From Actinokineospora diospyrosa (GTDB taxonomy: Bacteria; Actinomycetota; Actinomycetes; Mycobacteriales; Pseudonocardiaceae): 64,000 nt of DNA. Position 1 is the first letter of the stretch; each line of letters starts with the position of its first letter. Below, in pieces: positions 9,362-16,817 of the stretch. The position numbers and the translations under genes were made by a program. The notes under the pieces are model-generated. The model had not been told where the DNA came from. It saw only the letters and a list, made by a program, of their open reading frames with translations, and ran no database searches. Where the stretch lies: positions 222,671-286,670 of the forward strand of contig NZ_JAMTCO010000011.1 of assembly GCF_024171925.1 (NCBI RefSeq). Reading direction: 5' to 3'.

Positions 9362-10456
9362 CCGAGCTAGTTCGGCGGCCACTTGGGGGGCGGCGAACGA
9401 CGTGCCACTCCACCGAGCGGCCCCATAGAGGCGCTGGCCACCGACTAGCCGCACATGGGCGCTCACGATGTCGACGCCTGGCGCAGTGCGGTCGACCCAC
9501 TCACCGCAGTTGGAGAATGGAGCCAAGGTGCCATCTGGTCCTGATGCGGCTACCGCCGTCACGGAGGGCAAGGCCGCAGGCCAGAACGGCCGTGTCGTAC
9601 TGGAGTTGCCCGCGGCGGCCACCACTGTCGGCCAGAACGCCAACTCGTCGGCAAGAACAGGCGGGCAACGGTTGTCGGTTGTGTGGCACCCCGCGCTGAT
9701 CAGGAGAACGTCGATGCGTTCGCCACGAGCAGCAGCCAGGTACCGCGCCCTACGCAACGTGGTCGCAACAGTCCGGTCATCTGTCAAACCTTGCGCCGAC
9801 AGAACCGGGTACTGGCGAATCGTCACGCCAGGTGCATGTCGCAGGAGGACGCCGGCAACGAATGTTCCGTGGCCGGCCTGCCGGTCGGCGACACCATCAC
9901 CGTCGCCATCGAGGACCTCTAGCCCCCAGTGGCCGAACCACGGGCGGTTCAGGAACCACGGGTGTGGATCAATACCTGTGTCGAGGACGAGCACAGTCGC
10001 CTGTTTCGCCCACGTCTCTCGTGGGGGTTCCGCCGGTAGGTCCGCCGACACAGGTTCAGCTCCGGTGCCGTGCATGACGGGTGCACCCGTCAGGACCGTG
10101 TGGACATGGTTGACCGAGACCGGTACGCGATCCGCCATGTCAGCGGCAACTTGGACGCAGTCGACACCCGCGCGTAGGCGCACCACCGCGTGCTCGGCGG
10201 GGTCAACCGATTCGATCCACCGGTCCAGGGCGCGCACGGTCGTCGAGAGCGCGGACCGCGGCACAACGAGTTGCCCCCGACGGAGCAGGCACTCGCCGGG
10301 TCCATCGGGATCGTGCAAGACCAAATCACGTTCGCGTTCGGCCAGACGGGACAGTGGGGTAGCACTGCGGTCGGTGTGCACAACGGACACCGTGACGTCG
10401 CAACCACGCACTCGCTCGGAAGAGGCGCGACATTCACCCGGTCCGGTGGATTCCAC
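9287..10456 (-). CDS. S8 subtilisin-like serine peptidase, no signal peptide
   Basis: A 389-residue subtilase. The triad is complete: Asp159 in VLVLDTGID, His196 in GHGTFVAG and Ser353 in SGTSFAAPQVA, with oxyanion Asn284 in AAAGN. There is no signal peptide; the first about 145 residues are a soluble domain unlike a classical I9 propeptide, so it is probably cytoplasmic. An Asp-rich loop, LDGDGDGVADR, precedes the His motif. It is convergent with the CHAT gene and overlaps it by 75 bp. A GTG at 10456 gives the full frame but has no clear Shine-Dalgarno, and GTGs about 15 codons further in are possible starts. Two proteases plus a sigma factor suggest a proteolytic cascade (inference). Confidence 0.85.
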   Translation of the reverse strand: MESTGPGECRASSERVRGCDVTVSVVHTDRSATPLSRLAERERDLVLHDPDGPGECLLRRGQLVVPRSALSTTVRALDRWIESVDPAEHAVVRLRAGVDCVQVAADMADRVPVSVNHVHTVLTGAPVMHGTGAEPVSADLPAEPPRETWAKQATVLVLDTGIDPHPWFLNRPWFGHWGLEVLDGDGDGVADRQAGHGTFVAGVLLRHAPGVTIRQYPVLSAQGLTDDRTVATTLRRARYLAAARGERIDVLLISAGCHTTDNRCPPVLADELAFWPTVVAAAGNSSTTRPFWPAALPSVTAVAASGPDGTLAPFSNCGEWVDRTAPGVDIVSAHVRLVGGQRLYGAARWSGTSFAAPQVAAELARSAADRHKPETRVPGQRDTGFRAFG

Positions 10457-10610
10457 GGTGGGTGATCAAGGCGATGGTGGGTTCCGCGCACCCGGCGCCG
10501 TGCACCGTCTTTCCGGGTGGAACACACGCGGTTAGGGTGCAGAAGGATGGCCCGGTGCTGGATAGTGACCTGGTCACACCGGTCTGTGGCGGATCGATGA
10601 GGGAACCGGG

Positions 10611-11381
10611 ATGGCGGTGATGCGCGTGGCACGGTCAGTCGTCGGGTCGCGACTGCTGTTCCGGCTCGCGGTCACCGGTGGGTTGATGATGGCCGCGTGG
10701 GTGATGGGAGTGCTCTTCGCGAGCACCTCGGCCGCGGACACGGGGATGGGCTTCTACACACCGCCGCTCGACGGCGAGTCTGCCTACTCCGGGGCCATGG
10801 CCAACTCCGACCACGCCCCGACCCGCCCAGCCGCCGTACAGGCCAGCGTCTCCGGTGCCGTCACGAACGCAGCATCAGAGACAACCGGCGGAACCGTGGT
10901 GAACAAGGTCCCCCCTCCTCCGCCAGCAGTGGTGACAGCACCCGCTATCCCGGCTAGTGCCCCTGCACCGGTAGCTCTGTCCGCGCCTGCGGAGCCCCAA
11001 GCGGCACCTGCGCGCAAGAGCGTCAAGGCGCACAAGCACGCCGCCAAGGCCTCTCGTAGCGCCGCTGCGGTCCATAGACCCAGCGCGGCGCCGCCGCCCC
11101 AGGCAGCGCCGCCTGCCAAGCCAAAGCCCCCTGCTGACGGGCCTCAGGCCGAGTCGGGCAAGACACCCAAGTTCCCCGCGCCACCCGCCCCGGCCTGCCC
11201 AGCGGCCCCGGGTTCGGCAGCGGCACCGACGTGCGACAACGGCGGTCACGCCAGGGGCTTGCTCGGTGTTCTTAGTGATCGCGCGCGGGTAGTGCCGCCG
11301 TACGCGACAGGCGTAACGTCGAGCAACGCGATGCAGCCACCGGGTGATGTCACCGGGCTGCTCACCTCATCGCCCGACTGA
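10611..11381 (+). CDS. Secreted or membrane-anchored Pro/Ala-rich protein
   Basis: A 256-residue protein with an N-terminal signal or anchor segment (RLAVTGGLMMAAWVMGVLF, then an STSAADTG cleavage-like site near residue 43). The remainder is low-complexity and rich in Ala, Pro and Lys, for example KAHKHAAKASRSAAAVHRP and PPPQAAPPAKPKPP. It ends with a short conserved-looking tail. Such architecture suits a cell-wall-spanning protein. I recognise no catalytic domain. It is divergent from the subtilase gene and is followed by two strong hairpins. Confidence 0.7.
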   Translation: MAVMRVARSVVGSRLLFRLAVTGGLMMAAWVMGVLFASTSAADTGMGFYTPPLDGESAYSGAMANSDHAPTRPAAVQASVSGAVTNAASETTGGTVVNKVPPPPPAVVTAPAIPASAPAPVALSAPAEPQAAPARKSVKAHKHAAKASRSAAAVHRPSAAPPPQAAPPAKPKPPADGPQAESGKTPKFPAPPAPACPAAPGSAAAPTCDNGGHARGLLGVLSDRARVVPPYATGVTSSNAMQPPGDVTGLLTSSPD

Positions 11382-11512
11382 CCCGGGCCGATCCCACAGG
11401 ACCGGTCTGTCCCTGACCGGTCGCTCCCCGCGGACCACTCCGCGCGGAGCCGTCTCCGAAGCCATCTCCCGAACCCGATCTGCCGACCGCGCCCGGTCAG
11501 ATCGGGACCTGG

Positions 11513-11600
11513 CCCCGGCGCCGCGATGCCCCCGCGGCGCCGGGGCTCCCCCCTCGGCTACCCCTGGTGGTCGGCACAACGCGGGGCTGTGCCGACCACC
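11513..11600. terminator. Two strong hairpins between convergent genes
   Basis: Two perfect 13-bp stems lie in the 321-bp gap between convergent genes (11382-11702). The first pairs 11513-11525 (CCCCGGCGCCGCG) with 11533-11545 across a 7-nt loop. The second pairs 11566-11578 (GGTGGTCGGCACA) with 11588-11600 across a 9-nt loop. Neither has a U-tract, which is usual for actinobacterial terminators. They could serve both strands. Nothing else is seen in this gap. Confidence 0.7.
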
Positions 11601-11702
11601 GGGGTCCTTGCCGAGGTCGAAGCGCACTTGGTGGCGAAAGGTCCAAACAACTACGCCATCCAGCGCACTGGTTTTGTACCGCCTCGGCCCCGCTGGGGCC
11701 AG

Positions 11703-13145
11703 CTAGGCGACCGGGATTAGACCGTCGGAACCGAGCGTTCCAGGCGATCCGGTGACGCCTGCCGCCACCGTGGCCAGCCTGCGCACCGCCTCGACCAGCG
11801 ATTGAGCCGGTAGGGTGTACGGTAGCCGGAGCCTGCGATCCAGGCCACCGTGAACGCTGAACCGCGAGGCCGGGGCGACCCTGACCCCCACAGATTGCGC
11901 CGCCACGGCGATCCGCGTGCCGATCGGCGCGGGGAGCTCGCACCAGAGGCTCAGGCCGCCGCGCGGCACGTCGAACGACCAGTCCGGGCAGTACTCGGCC
12001 AGCGCGTTGACCAGCACGGTCCGGTTCGCGGCCATCTCCGCCCGGCGCTCCCGCAGCATCGGCTCCGGGTCCGCGTAGAGGTGCGCCAGCACGAGCTGCT
12101 CGAAGACCGGGGAACCCAGGTCGAACGCCCGTCTAGAGGCCGCCAGCCTGCCGATCACCTCTTCAGTCGCCCGCACCCAACCGAGCCGCAACCCACCCCA
12201 GTGGGACTTGCTGGCCGAACCGACGGTGATGACCAGGTCCTGTTCAAAGCACGCCATCGGGGGCGGGCCGTCGAGAGGATCGCCGTCGAGGTCGAGCTCG
12301 ACGAGGGTTTCGTCAACGACCGTCGGCGTGCGGGCCCGTCGCAGGATCGCTGCTAGCCGCTCCCTCCCCTCGGAGTCCAAACGACGACCGGTGGGGTTCT
12401 GGAAGTCGACGATCAGATAGGCCATTCGAGGAGCGGCCTGGCGTAGGACCACCTCGACGCCCTCTAGGTCCCACCCTTCTTCAGGCATGGGAACCGGCAC
12501 CGGCATGGCGTAAGCGGAGCGGATGGCTTCAAGCGCGTTGTTGTAGGTGGGCTGCTCGACAAGGACTCGATCGCCGGGGTTGGTCATGGCGCGGAGGACC
12601 AAGGCCAAGGCGTGGTGGGCACCGTTGGTGACCAGGATCTGGTCGGGGGTGGTCGGCAGGCCGCGAGCGGTGAAACGTTGGGCCAGTCGTTCACGCAAGA
12701 TGTCGATGCCGTAGCCGAGATAGCCGTGGCGGGATAGCTCTAACGCGAAGGCTCCGCGCACAGCGTCAACTGCCAGCCCAACGCCGGGGAGCGCACCTGG
12801 AGCCGCTGTAGCGAGGTCAAGGGGCTGGAAGCGCTCGGGGAAGAGTTCGTTGGCAGGCGACGCAGGCAGGGTTGTCCGCGACCCTGAGCCTCGCCTGCTG
12901 ACGATCAGGCCTTCCTCGCGGAGTTGGTCCCACGCGGAGGCGACGAGGGTCCTGCTGACGCCGAGGGTGGCGGCCAACTCCCGTTCGGCGGGCAAGGTCG
13001 TTCCGGGCGCGAGTTGGCCGTCGAACAGCAACAGGCGGATCCCGGCGGCTAGACCGGCGGAACCCGCCTTGTTGCCTTGGTCACGCCACTCACCGAGCAT
13101 GCGGACCAATCGTGCAGCTGAGACCCGTCCTCCAGGGGGAAGCAT
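11703..13145 (-). CDS. MocR/PdxR-type GntR-aminotransferase fusion regulator (YczR-like)
   Basis: A 480-residue MocR-family regulator. The N-terminal GntR-type winged helix (LAPGTTLPAERELAATLGVSRT, then GSGSRT) is followed by a class I aminotransferase-fold domain with NGAHHALAL, QNPTGR and the PLP-lysine stretch VGSASKSHWGG. These proteins sense PLP or amino compounds rather than catalyse. The ATG at 13145 is chosen because the longer frame would run through the operator. It is divergent from a YczE-type membrane protein, the partner that defines the YczR subgroup of MocR regulators. Three GGCCAAT boxes sit between the two genes. Confidence 0.9.
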   Translation of the reverse strand: MLPPGGRVSAARLVRMLGEWRDQGNKAGSAGLAAGIRLLLFDGQLAPGTTLPAERELAATLGVSRTLVASAWDQLREEGLIVSRRGSGSRTTLPASPANELFPERFQPLDLATAAPGALPGVGLAVDAVRGAFALELSRHGYLGYGIDILRERLAQRFTARGLPTTPDQILVTNGAHHALALVLRAMTNPGDRVLVEQPTYNNALEAIRSAYAMPVPVPMPEEGWDLEGVEVVLRQAAPRMAYLIVDFQNPTGRRLDSEGRERLAAILRRARTPTVVDETLVELDLDGDPLDGPPPMACFEQDLVITVGSASKSHWGGLRLGWVRATEEVIGRLAASRRAFDLGSPVFEQLVLAHLYADPEPMLRERRAEMAANRTVLVNALAEYCPDWSFDVPRGGLSLWCELPAPIGTRIAVAAQSVGVRVAPASRFSVHGGLDRRLRLPYTLPAQSLVEAVRRLATVAAGVTGSPGTLGSDGLIPVA

Positions 13146-13146
13146 G

Positions 13147-13185
13147 GGCCAATTGTCGCAGATTGGCCCTCGATGTAAGGCCAAT
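13147..13185. promoter_or_regulatory. Three GGCCAAT boxes, MocR operator candidate
   Basis: GGCCAAT occurs at 13147-13153 and 13179-13185 in direct orientation, with an inverted copy (ATTGGCC) at 13162-13168 between them. The first box begins one base upstream of the regulator's start codon and the last lies 20 bp before the YczE start. MocR-type regulators are known to bind repeated boxes in the shared promoter with their target gene, so this is the likely site of autoregulation and yczE control. Confidence 0.65.
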
Positions 13186-13204
13186 CTTGGGTAACCATGT
13201 GTCC

Positions 13205-13846
13205 ATGGCCCCCACCAACCTGTCCCCCGTCCCGCTGCGGACCAGCCCGGGTCGACGGCTCCCGCAACTGTTCGTGGGCCTCGCGCTCTACGGCATCAGC
13301 ACCGGTATGCAGATCGAGGCCGCGCTCGGCCTGGCGCCGTGGGACGTGCTGCACGAGGCACTGCACAAGATCACCGGGTTGAGCTTCGGCACCGTCACCG
13401 CGTTGACCAGTTTGCTGGTGCTGTTGTGCTGGATTCCGATCAAACAGCGACCGGGAGTTGGCACTATCGCGAACGTCTTACTCGTGTCGACCTCAGTTGA
13501 CCTCACGCTGTGGGTAATGCCGACTCCTAGTGGCATGGTCACGCGGGTCGTACTCATGGTCGTCGCCGTTGCGCTTAATAGTCTTGCTACGGCTGCCTAC
13601 ATCGGTGTGCGCCTCGGCCCGGGCCCCCGCGACGGGCTCATGACCGGGGTCTCCGCTCGATCCGGCTACGCGATCCGCTGGGTGCGCACCGGGATCGAGG
13701 TCGTGGTCCTCGCGTCGGGATGGCTGCTAGGCGGGACGGTCGGGATCGGCACGTTGCTCTACGCGCTCGCGATCGGGCCACTCGCCCAGGCGTTCCTCCC
13801 CATCGTGACCTGGCGTCCGCAGGCCGAGGCCAAAATCGGACACTAG
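13205..13846 (+). CDS. YczE/YitT-type integral membrane protein
   Basis: A 213-residue membrane protein with about five to six transmembrane helices. It has the family start GLALYGISTGMQIEAALGLAPWDVLHE and the later RLGPGPRDGLMTG motif. YczE-like proteins are partnered with MocR-type YczR regulators, and here the two genes are divergent. Transport of a vitamin B6-related or other small compound is suspected in the literature but unproven. ATG 13205 is chosen; a GTG two codons upstream is possible. No Shine-Dalgarno is visible. Confidence 0.85.
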   Translation: MAPTNLSPVPLRTSPGRRLPQLFVGLALYGISTGMQIEAALGLAPWDVLHEALHKITGLSFGTVTALTSLLVLLCWIPIKQRPGVGTIANVLLVSTSVDLTLWVMPTPSGMVTRVVLMVVAVALNSLATAAYIGVRLGPGPRDGLMTGVSARSGYAIRWVRTGIEVVVLASGWLLGGTVGIGTLLYALAIGPLAQAFLPIVTWRPQAEAKIGH

Positions 13847-13856
13847 GGTCGGTGGC

Positions 13857-14939
13857 ATGACCACCGCCCCGACGCTGCCCCGCTGGAGCTTGGCCGTCCC
13901 CCCGTTCGCCCTCCTCATCCTCATCCTCTCTTACGGCCGTGACCTCGGCGCCGTGCTCATAGTGCTGGTGTGCGTGGGTCTTGCGTTGGCGGTGACCGCC
14001 GCCGTGCACCACGCCGAGGTGGTGGCACACCGGGTCGGGGAACCGTTCGGCACGCTCATCCTGGCCGTCGCGGTGACGGTGATCGAGGTCGCGCTGATCG
14101 TGACGTTGATGATCTCCGGCGGGGAGAAGGCGGCGGCCCTGGCCAGGGACACCGTGTTCGCGGCGATCATGATCACCACGAACGGCATCGTCGGCCTGGC
14201 GCTGCTGGTCGGCTCACTGCGGCACCGGGTCCAGGAGTTCCGCGCGCACGCCTCGGGCGGGGCGCTCGCGGTGCTCACGGCGATGGTGACGTTGAGCCTC
14301 GTGCTGCCGACGTTCACCTTGAGCACTGCGGGGCCGACGTACTCCGGCTCGCAGTTGGCGTTCGCGGGGGTCGCGTCGCTGGTGCTGTACGGGGTGTTCG
14401 TGTTTGTCCAGACGGTTCGGCACAGGGACTACTTCCTGCCGAAGACGAGCCTTACCGAGGATGACCACGCTGAGGCGCCTTCGAGTCGGACTGCGTTTTC
14501 CAGCCTTGTACTGCTCTTGGCCTGCCTTGTCGCGGTAGTCGGCCTGGCTAAGACTGTTTCCCCGACGCTAGAGGCGGCAGTTGAGTCTGCCGGAGCACCC
14601 GTGTCATTTGTCGGCGTTGTCATTGCTTTGCTGGTACTGCTACCGGAAACAGTTGCAGCTGTCCGAGCCTCTTTGCGTAACCGACTCCAGGTAAGCCTCA
14701 ACCTGGCTTTGGGGTCGGCATTGGCGAGCATCGGACTTACGATTCCGGCAATCGCGGTTGCATCGATCTGGTTGGCCGGTCCGCTGACACTTGGCTTGGG
14801 GCCCAAGGAGTTGGTGCTACTGGTGTTGACCGTGCTGGTGAGCATGTTGACCTTGGTCACCGGCCGGGCAACCTTGCTGCAGGGAACGGTGCACCTGACC
14901 TTGTTCAGCGCTTTCCTGTTCCTCGCGGTAACCCCGTAA
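13857..14939 (+). CDS. chaA: Ca2+(Na+)/H+ antiporter, ChaA type
   Basis: A 360-residue secondary transporter of the CaCA superfamily. It has the two inverted repeats of the family: the first includes GEPFGTLILAVAVTVIEVAL with the key acidic residue, and the second includes VVIALLVLLPETVAAVRASL and LALGSALASIGLTIP. About ten to eleven hydrophobic helices are evident. It should export Ca2+ or Na+ in exchange for protons. It starts 10 bp after the YczE gene and is probably in the same transcript. Its second half uses more A/T-ending codons than the first. Confidence 0.88.
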   Translation: MTTAPTLPRWSLAVPPFALLILILSYGRDLGAVLIVLVCVGLALAVTAAVHHAEVVAHRVGEPFGTLILAVAVTVIEVALIVTLMISGGEKAAALARDTVFAAIMITTNGIVGLALLVGSLRHRVQEFRAHASGGALAVLTAMVTLSLVLPTFTLSTAGPTYSGSQLAFAGVASLVLYGVFVFVQTVRHRDYFLPKTSLTEDDHAEAPSSRTAFSSLVLLLACLVAVVGLAKTVSPTLEAAVESAGAPVSFVGVVIALLVLLPETVAAVRASLRNRLQVSLNLALGSALASIGLTIPAIAVASIWLAGPLTLGLGPKELVLLVLTVLVSMLTLVTGRATLLQGTVHLTLFSAFLFLAVTP

Positions 14940-14996
14940 CGGGGGAATCCGGAAAAAGTTGGTGCGAACAGACCGGAATCCGTGGACACTCGGTTG

Positions 14997-15010
14997 TGAC
15001 AGATCTGTCA
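14997..15010. promoter_or_regulatory. Perfect 14-bp palindrome
   Basis: TGACAGATCTGTCA reads the same on both strands and lies 58 bp after the antiporter gene. It looks like a homodimer operator. It could control a short open frame beginning at ATG 15040 (37 codons), which I do not call as a gene because nothing else supports it. No regulator of obvious matching specificity is adjacent. Confidence 0.45.
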
Positions 15011-15134
15011 ACTCCGAGGAAAGGGGGTTCGGTACGAGAATGTTCACTGGCACCGCCGGTCGGACCTGCGCAAGGCGCACCACCAACACGGACACCGACG
15101 CACGTCCCCGCCGCTGGGGCGCAGTGCGATCGGT

Positions 15135-15680
15135 TCAGGTGGTAGCGAGGTAAGTGCTGACCTTCTCATGGGTCACCCCCAGGGAAGCCAGTGCTTCCGC
15201 GGCGACACCGCCGACTTTGATCAGGGCGAGGAGCAGGTGTTCGTCGCCAATGGACTTGTCACCGCGGGCCAACGCCTCGCGGAGGCTCAGTTCGAGGACG
15301 CGCTTGGCGTCACGGGAGAACGGGACCCGCCAGCGGGGACCGAGCGAGCGTGGGCGTCGGGTCGCACCGGAGAGCGCACCCGCGCCGTGGGTCTGCTCGA
15401 CGGCCGCGACAACCGCCTCGACGTCGATGCCGAACTCGCCGAGGGCGGCCGCGTCAGCATCGGACAGGCCGCCGCGCCTGCGGATGGTCTCGACGGCGGT
15501 TCGGGCCGAGGCGGTGGTGACGGCGTGTTCGGCGAGGACGGCGGTGCCGCGGGTGCCGTCCTGCTTGAGGAGTCCGAAGAGCAGGTGCTCGGGTTCGATC
15601 AGGGCCACCTCGTCCTGCTCGGCGAGGTGGACGCCGTCGCGGACGACGAGGCGGGCCGCCTTGGTGAAGCGCTCGAACAT
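15135..15680 (-). CDS. Clp protease N-terminal domain (ClpC/A-type) stand-alone protein
   Basis: A 181-residue protein made of two Clp-N repeats and no AAA+ domain. The first repeat starts FTKAARLVVRDGVHLAEQ and continues IEPEHLLFGLLKQDG. The second has FSRDAKRVLELSLREALARGD and IGDEHLLLALIKVGG. Free Clp-N proteins may act as adaptors or decoys that bind substrates or McsB/ClpS-like partners of ClpC. Its ATG follows directly on the stop codon of the HTH gene, so the two are co-translated. Likely control is by the paired palindromes upstream of the HTH gene. Confidence 0.88.
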   Translation of the reverse strand: MFERFTKAARLVVRDGVHLAEQDEVALIEPEHLLFGLLKQDGTRGTAVLAEHAVTTASARTAVETIRRRGGLSDADAAALGEFGIDVEAVVAAVEQTHGAGALSGATRRPRSLGPRWRVPFSRDAKRVLELSLREALARGDKSIGDEHLLLALIKVGGVAAEALASLGVTHEKVSTYLATT

Positions 15681-15890
15681 CTAGTTCCTCCCGTACTTCT
15701 TGTGCACGGCCTGCTTGCTGACGCCGAGTTCGGCCGCGATCTCCTGCCAGGACCACCCACTGAGCCGCGCGCTGCGCACCTGCACCGCTTCCAACTGCTC
15801 CAGCAGCTTCCGCAGTGCGGCGACGGCCCGGAGACCCACTCGGGGATCCCGGTCACCCGCCGCGCTGGCCAACTGTGTTGCTTCTGCCAT
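15681..15890 (-). CDS. Small helix-turn-helix protein (sigma-region-4-like)
   Basis: A 69-residue DNA-binding protein. A coiled N-terminal helix (ALRKLLEQLEAVQVRSARLS) is followed by a helix-turn-helix WSWQEIAAELGVSKQAVHKKY of the homeodomain-like/sigma-70 region 4 kind. It is directly upstream of and touching the Clp-N gene. Two palindromes with the same core (GTCAAC-N4-GTTGAC) lie immediately before its start, so it probably autoregulates the pair. The exact effector is unknown. Confidence 0.85.
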   Translation of the reverse strand: MAEATQLASAAGDRDPRVGLRAVAALRKLLEQLEAVQVRSARLSGWSWQEIAAELGVSKQAVHKKYGRN

Positions 15891-15937
15891 GTCGTCAACT
15901 TACGTTGACGACGGGCTGGTTGTCAACCCAGGTTGAC
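15891..15937 (-). promoter_or_regulatory. Twin palindromic operators of the HTH/Clp-N pair
   Basis: The first dyad is GTCGTCAAC (15891-15899) and GTTGACGAC (15904-15912), 9-bp arms with a 4-bp spacer. The second is GTCAACC (15922-15928) and GGTTGAC (15931-15937). Both share the core GTCAAC-N4-GTTGAC, with centres 28 bp apart. The first abuts the start codon of the HTH gene. Two matched dyads at this place strongly suggest the operator of the HTH protein. Confidence 0.7.
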
Positions 15938-16007
15938 GACCGTCTCGTGGCCTAGACCAGTGCCCGGGCACTGGGCGGCATGATCGAGATTCTGGGAGCA
16001 TCGGGTC

Positions 16008-16817
16008 ATGCCGGAGATCGCGGTGGCGGAAGCGGCTGGGGTTGGCCTGAGCGGCGAGGAGCGGCCGAGCGAGGACGTGGTGCTGGTCCTGCCCGGGGCT
16101 GTGCTCCTGCTGGACGGGGCCACGTCCATGCGGGAGGACCTGCCGAGCGGGGGTGTCTACGCGGGCGAGTTGGGGGCCCAGTTGGCGGCGCGGCTCACGG
16201 CCGCGCCGGAGCTGGACCTGGCGGACCTGCTGGCAGGGGCCATCCGCTCGGTGGCGCGGGGCAACGGGTTCACGCCCGGGGACAGTCCGTGTAGCACTGT
16301 GGCGATCGTGCGGTGGGACGCGGAGGTCGTCGAGGCGTTGGTGTTGGCCGACAGTCCGGTCGTGGCCTTCGTACCGGAGCCGGACGTCGTGGAGGACCAG
16401 CGGTTGCGTCATGTGCCGCGGGGCAGTTACCGGGATCGATTACGCGGGGGTGGTGGCTATTCAGCAGATCACGTGGCGGCGGTGAGGGCGTCGGCGCGGA
16501 AGACGTCGGCATTGCGGAATCAGGAAGGGGGGTACTGGGTGGCAGAAGCCGTCCCGGCGGCGGCACACCGGGCAATCCGGCGGTCGTGGCCGAGGGAGTC
16601 CGTCCGGTCCGTCCTGATGGCGAGCGACGGGGTGTCCTGCGGGGTCGACGACTACGGGCTGTTCGGCTGGGGTGAGGTGCTCGACCTGGCGAAGGAGGCC
16701 GGGCCAAAGGCGGTGCTGGGCGCCGTTCGGGACGCAGAGCTGGGCGATCCCGGCGGAACCCGCTGGCCCCGCCCCAAGGCACACGACGACCAGGCCCTGG
16801 TCGTGATCGGCTTCTAG
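16008..16817 (+). CDS. PP2C-like serine/threonine phosphatase-fold protein
   Basis: A 269-residue protein with the PP2C fold outline: VLLLDGATSM near residue 33 in place of the classic DGMGG motif, a GDSPCSTVAIV strand, VLMASDGVSCGVDDYG near residue 205 and the terminal metal-binding pair in KAHDDQALVVIGF. Aspartates at the metal sites are kept at the ASDG and HDDQ positions, so activity is plausible, but the N-terminal motif is altered. It is divergent from the HTH gene. Its partner kinase is not in the window. Confidence 0.78.
   Translation: MPEIAVAEAAGVGLSGEERPSEDVVLVLPGAVLLLDGATSMREDLPSGGVYAGELGAQLAARLTAAPELDLADLLAGAIRSVARGNGFTPGDSPCSTVAIVRWDAEVVEALVLADSPVVAFVPEPDVVEDQRLRHVPRGSYRDRLRGGGGYSADHVAAVRASARKTSALRNQEGGYWVAEAVPAAAHRAIRRSWPRESVRSVLMASDGVSCGVDDYGLFGWGEVLDLAKEAGPKAVLGAVRDAELGDPGGTRWPRPKAHDDQALVVIGF

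Noticed and set aside
15040..15153. A 37-codon frame after the antiporter gene
   Set aside because: It overlaps the end of the Clp-N gene and has only weak support from a purine run; kept as a question in the findings, not as a gene.
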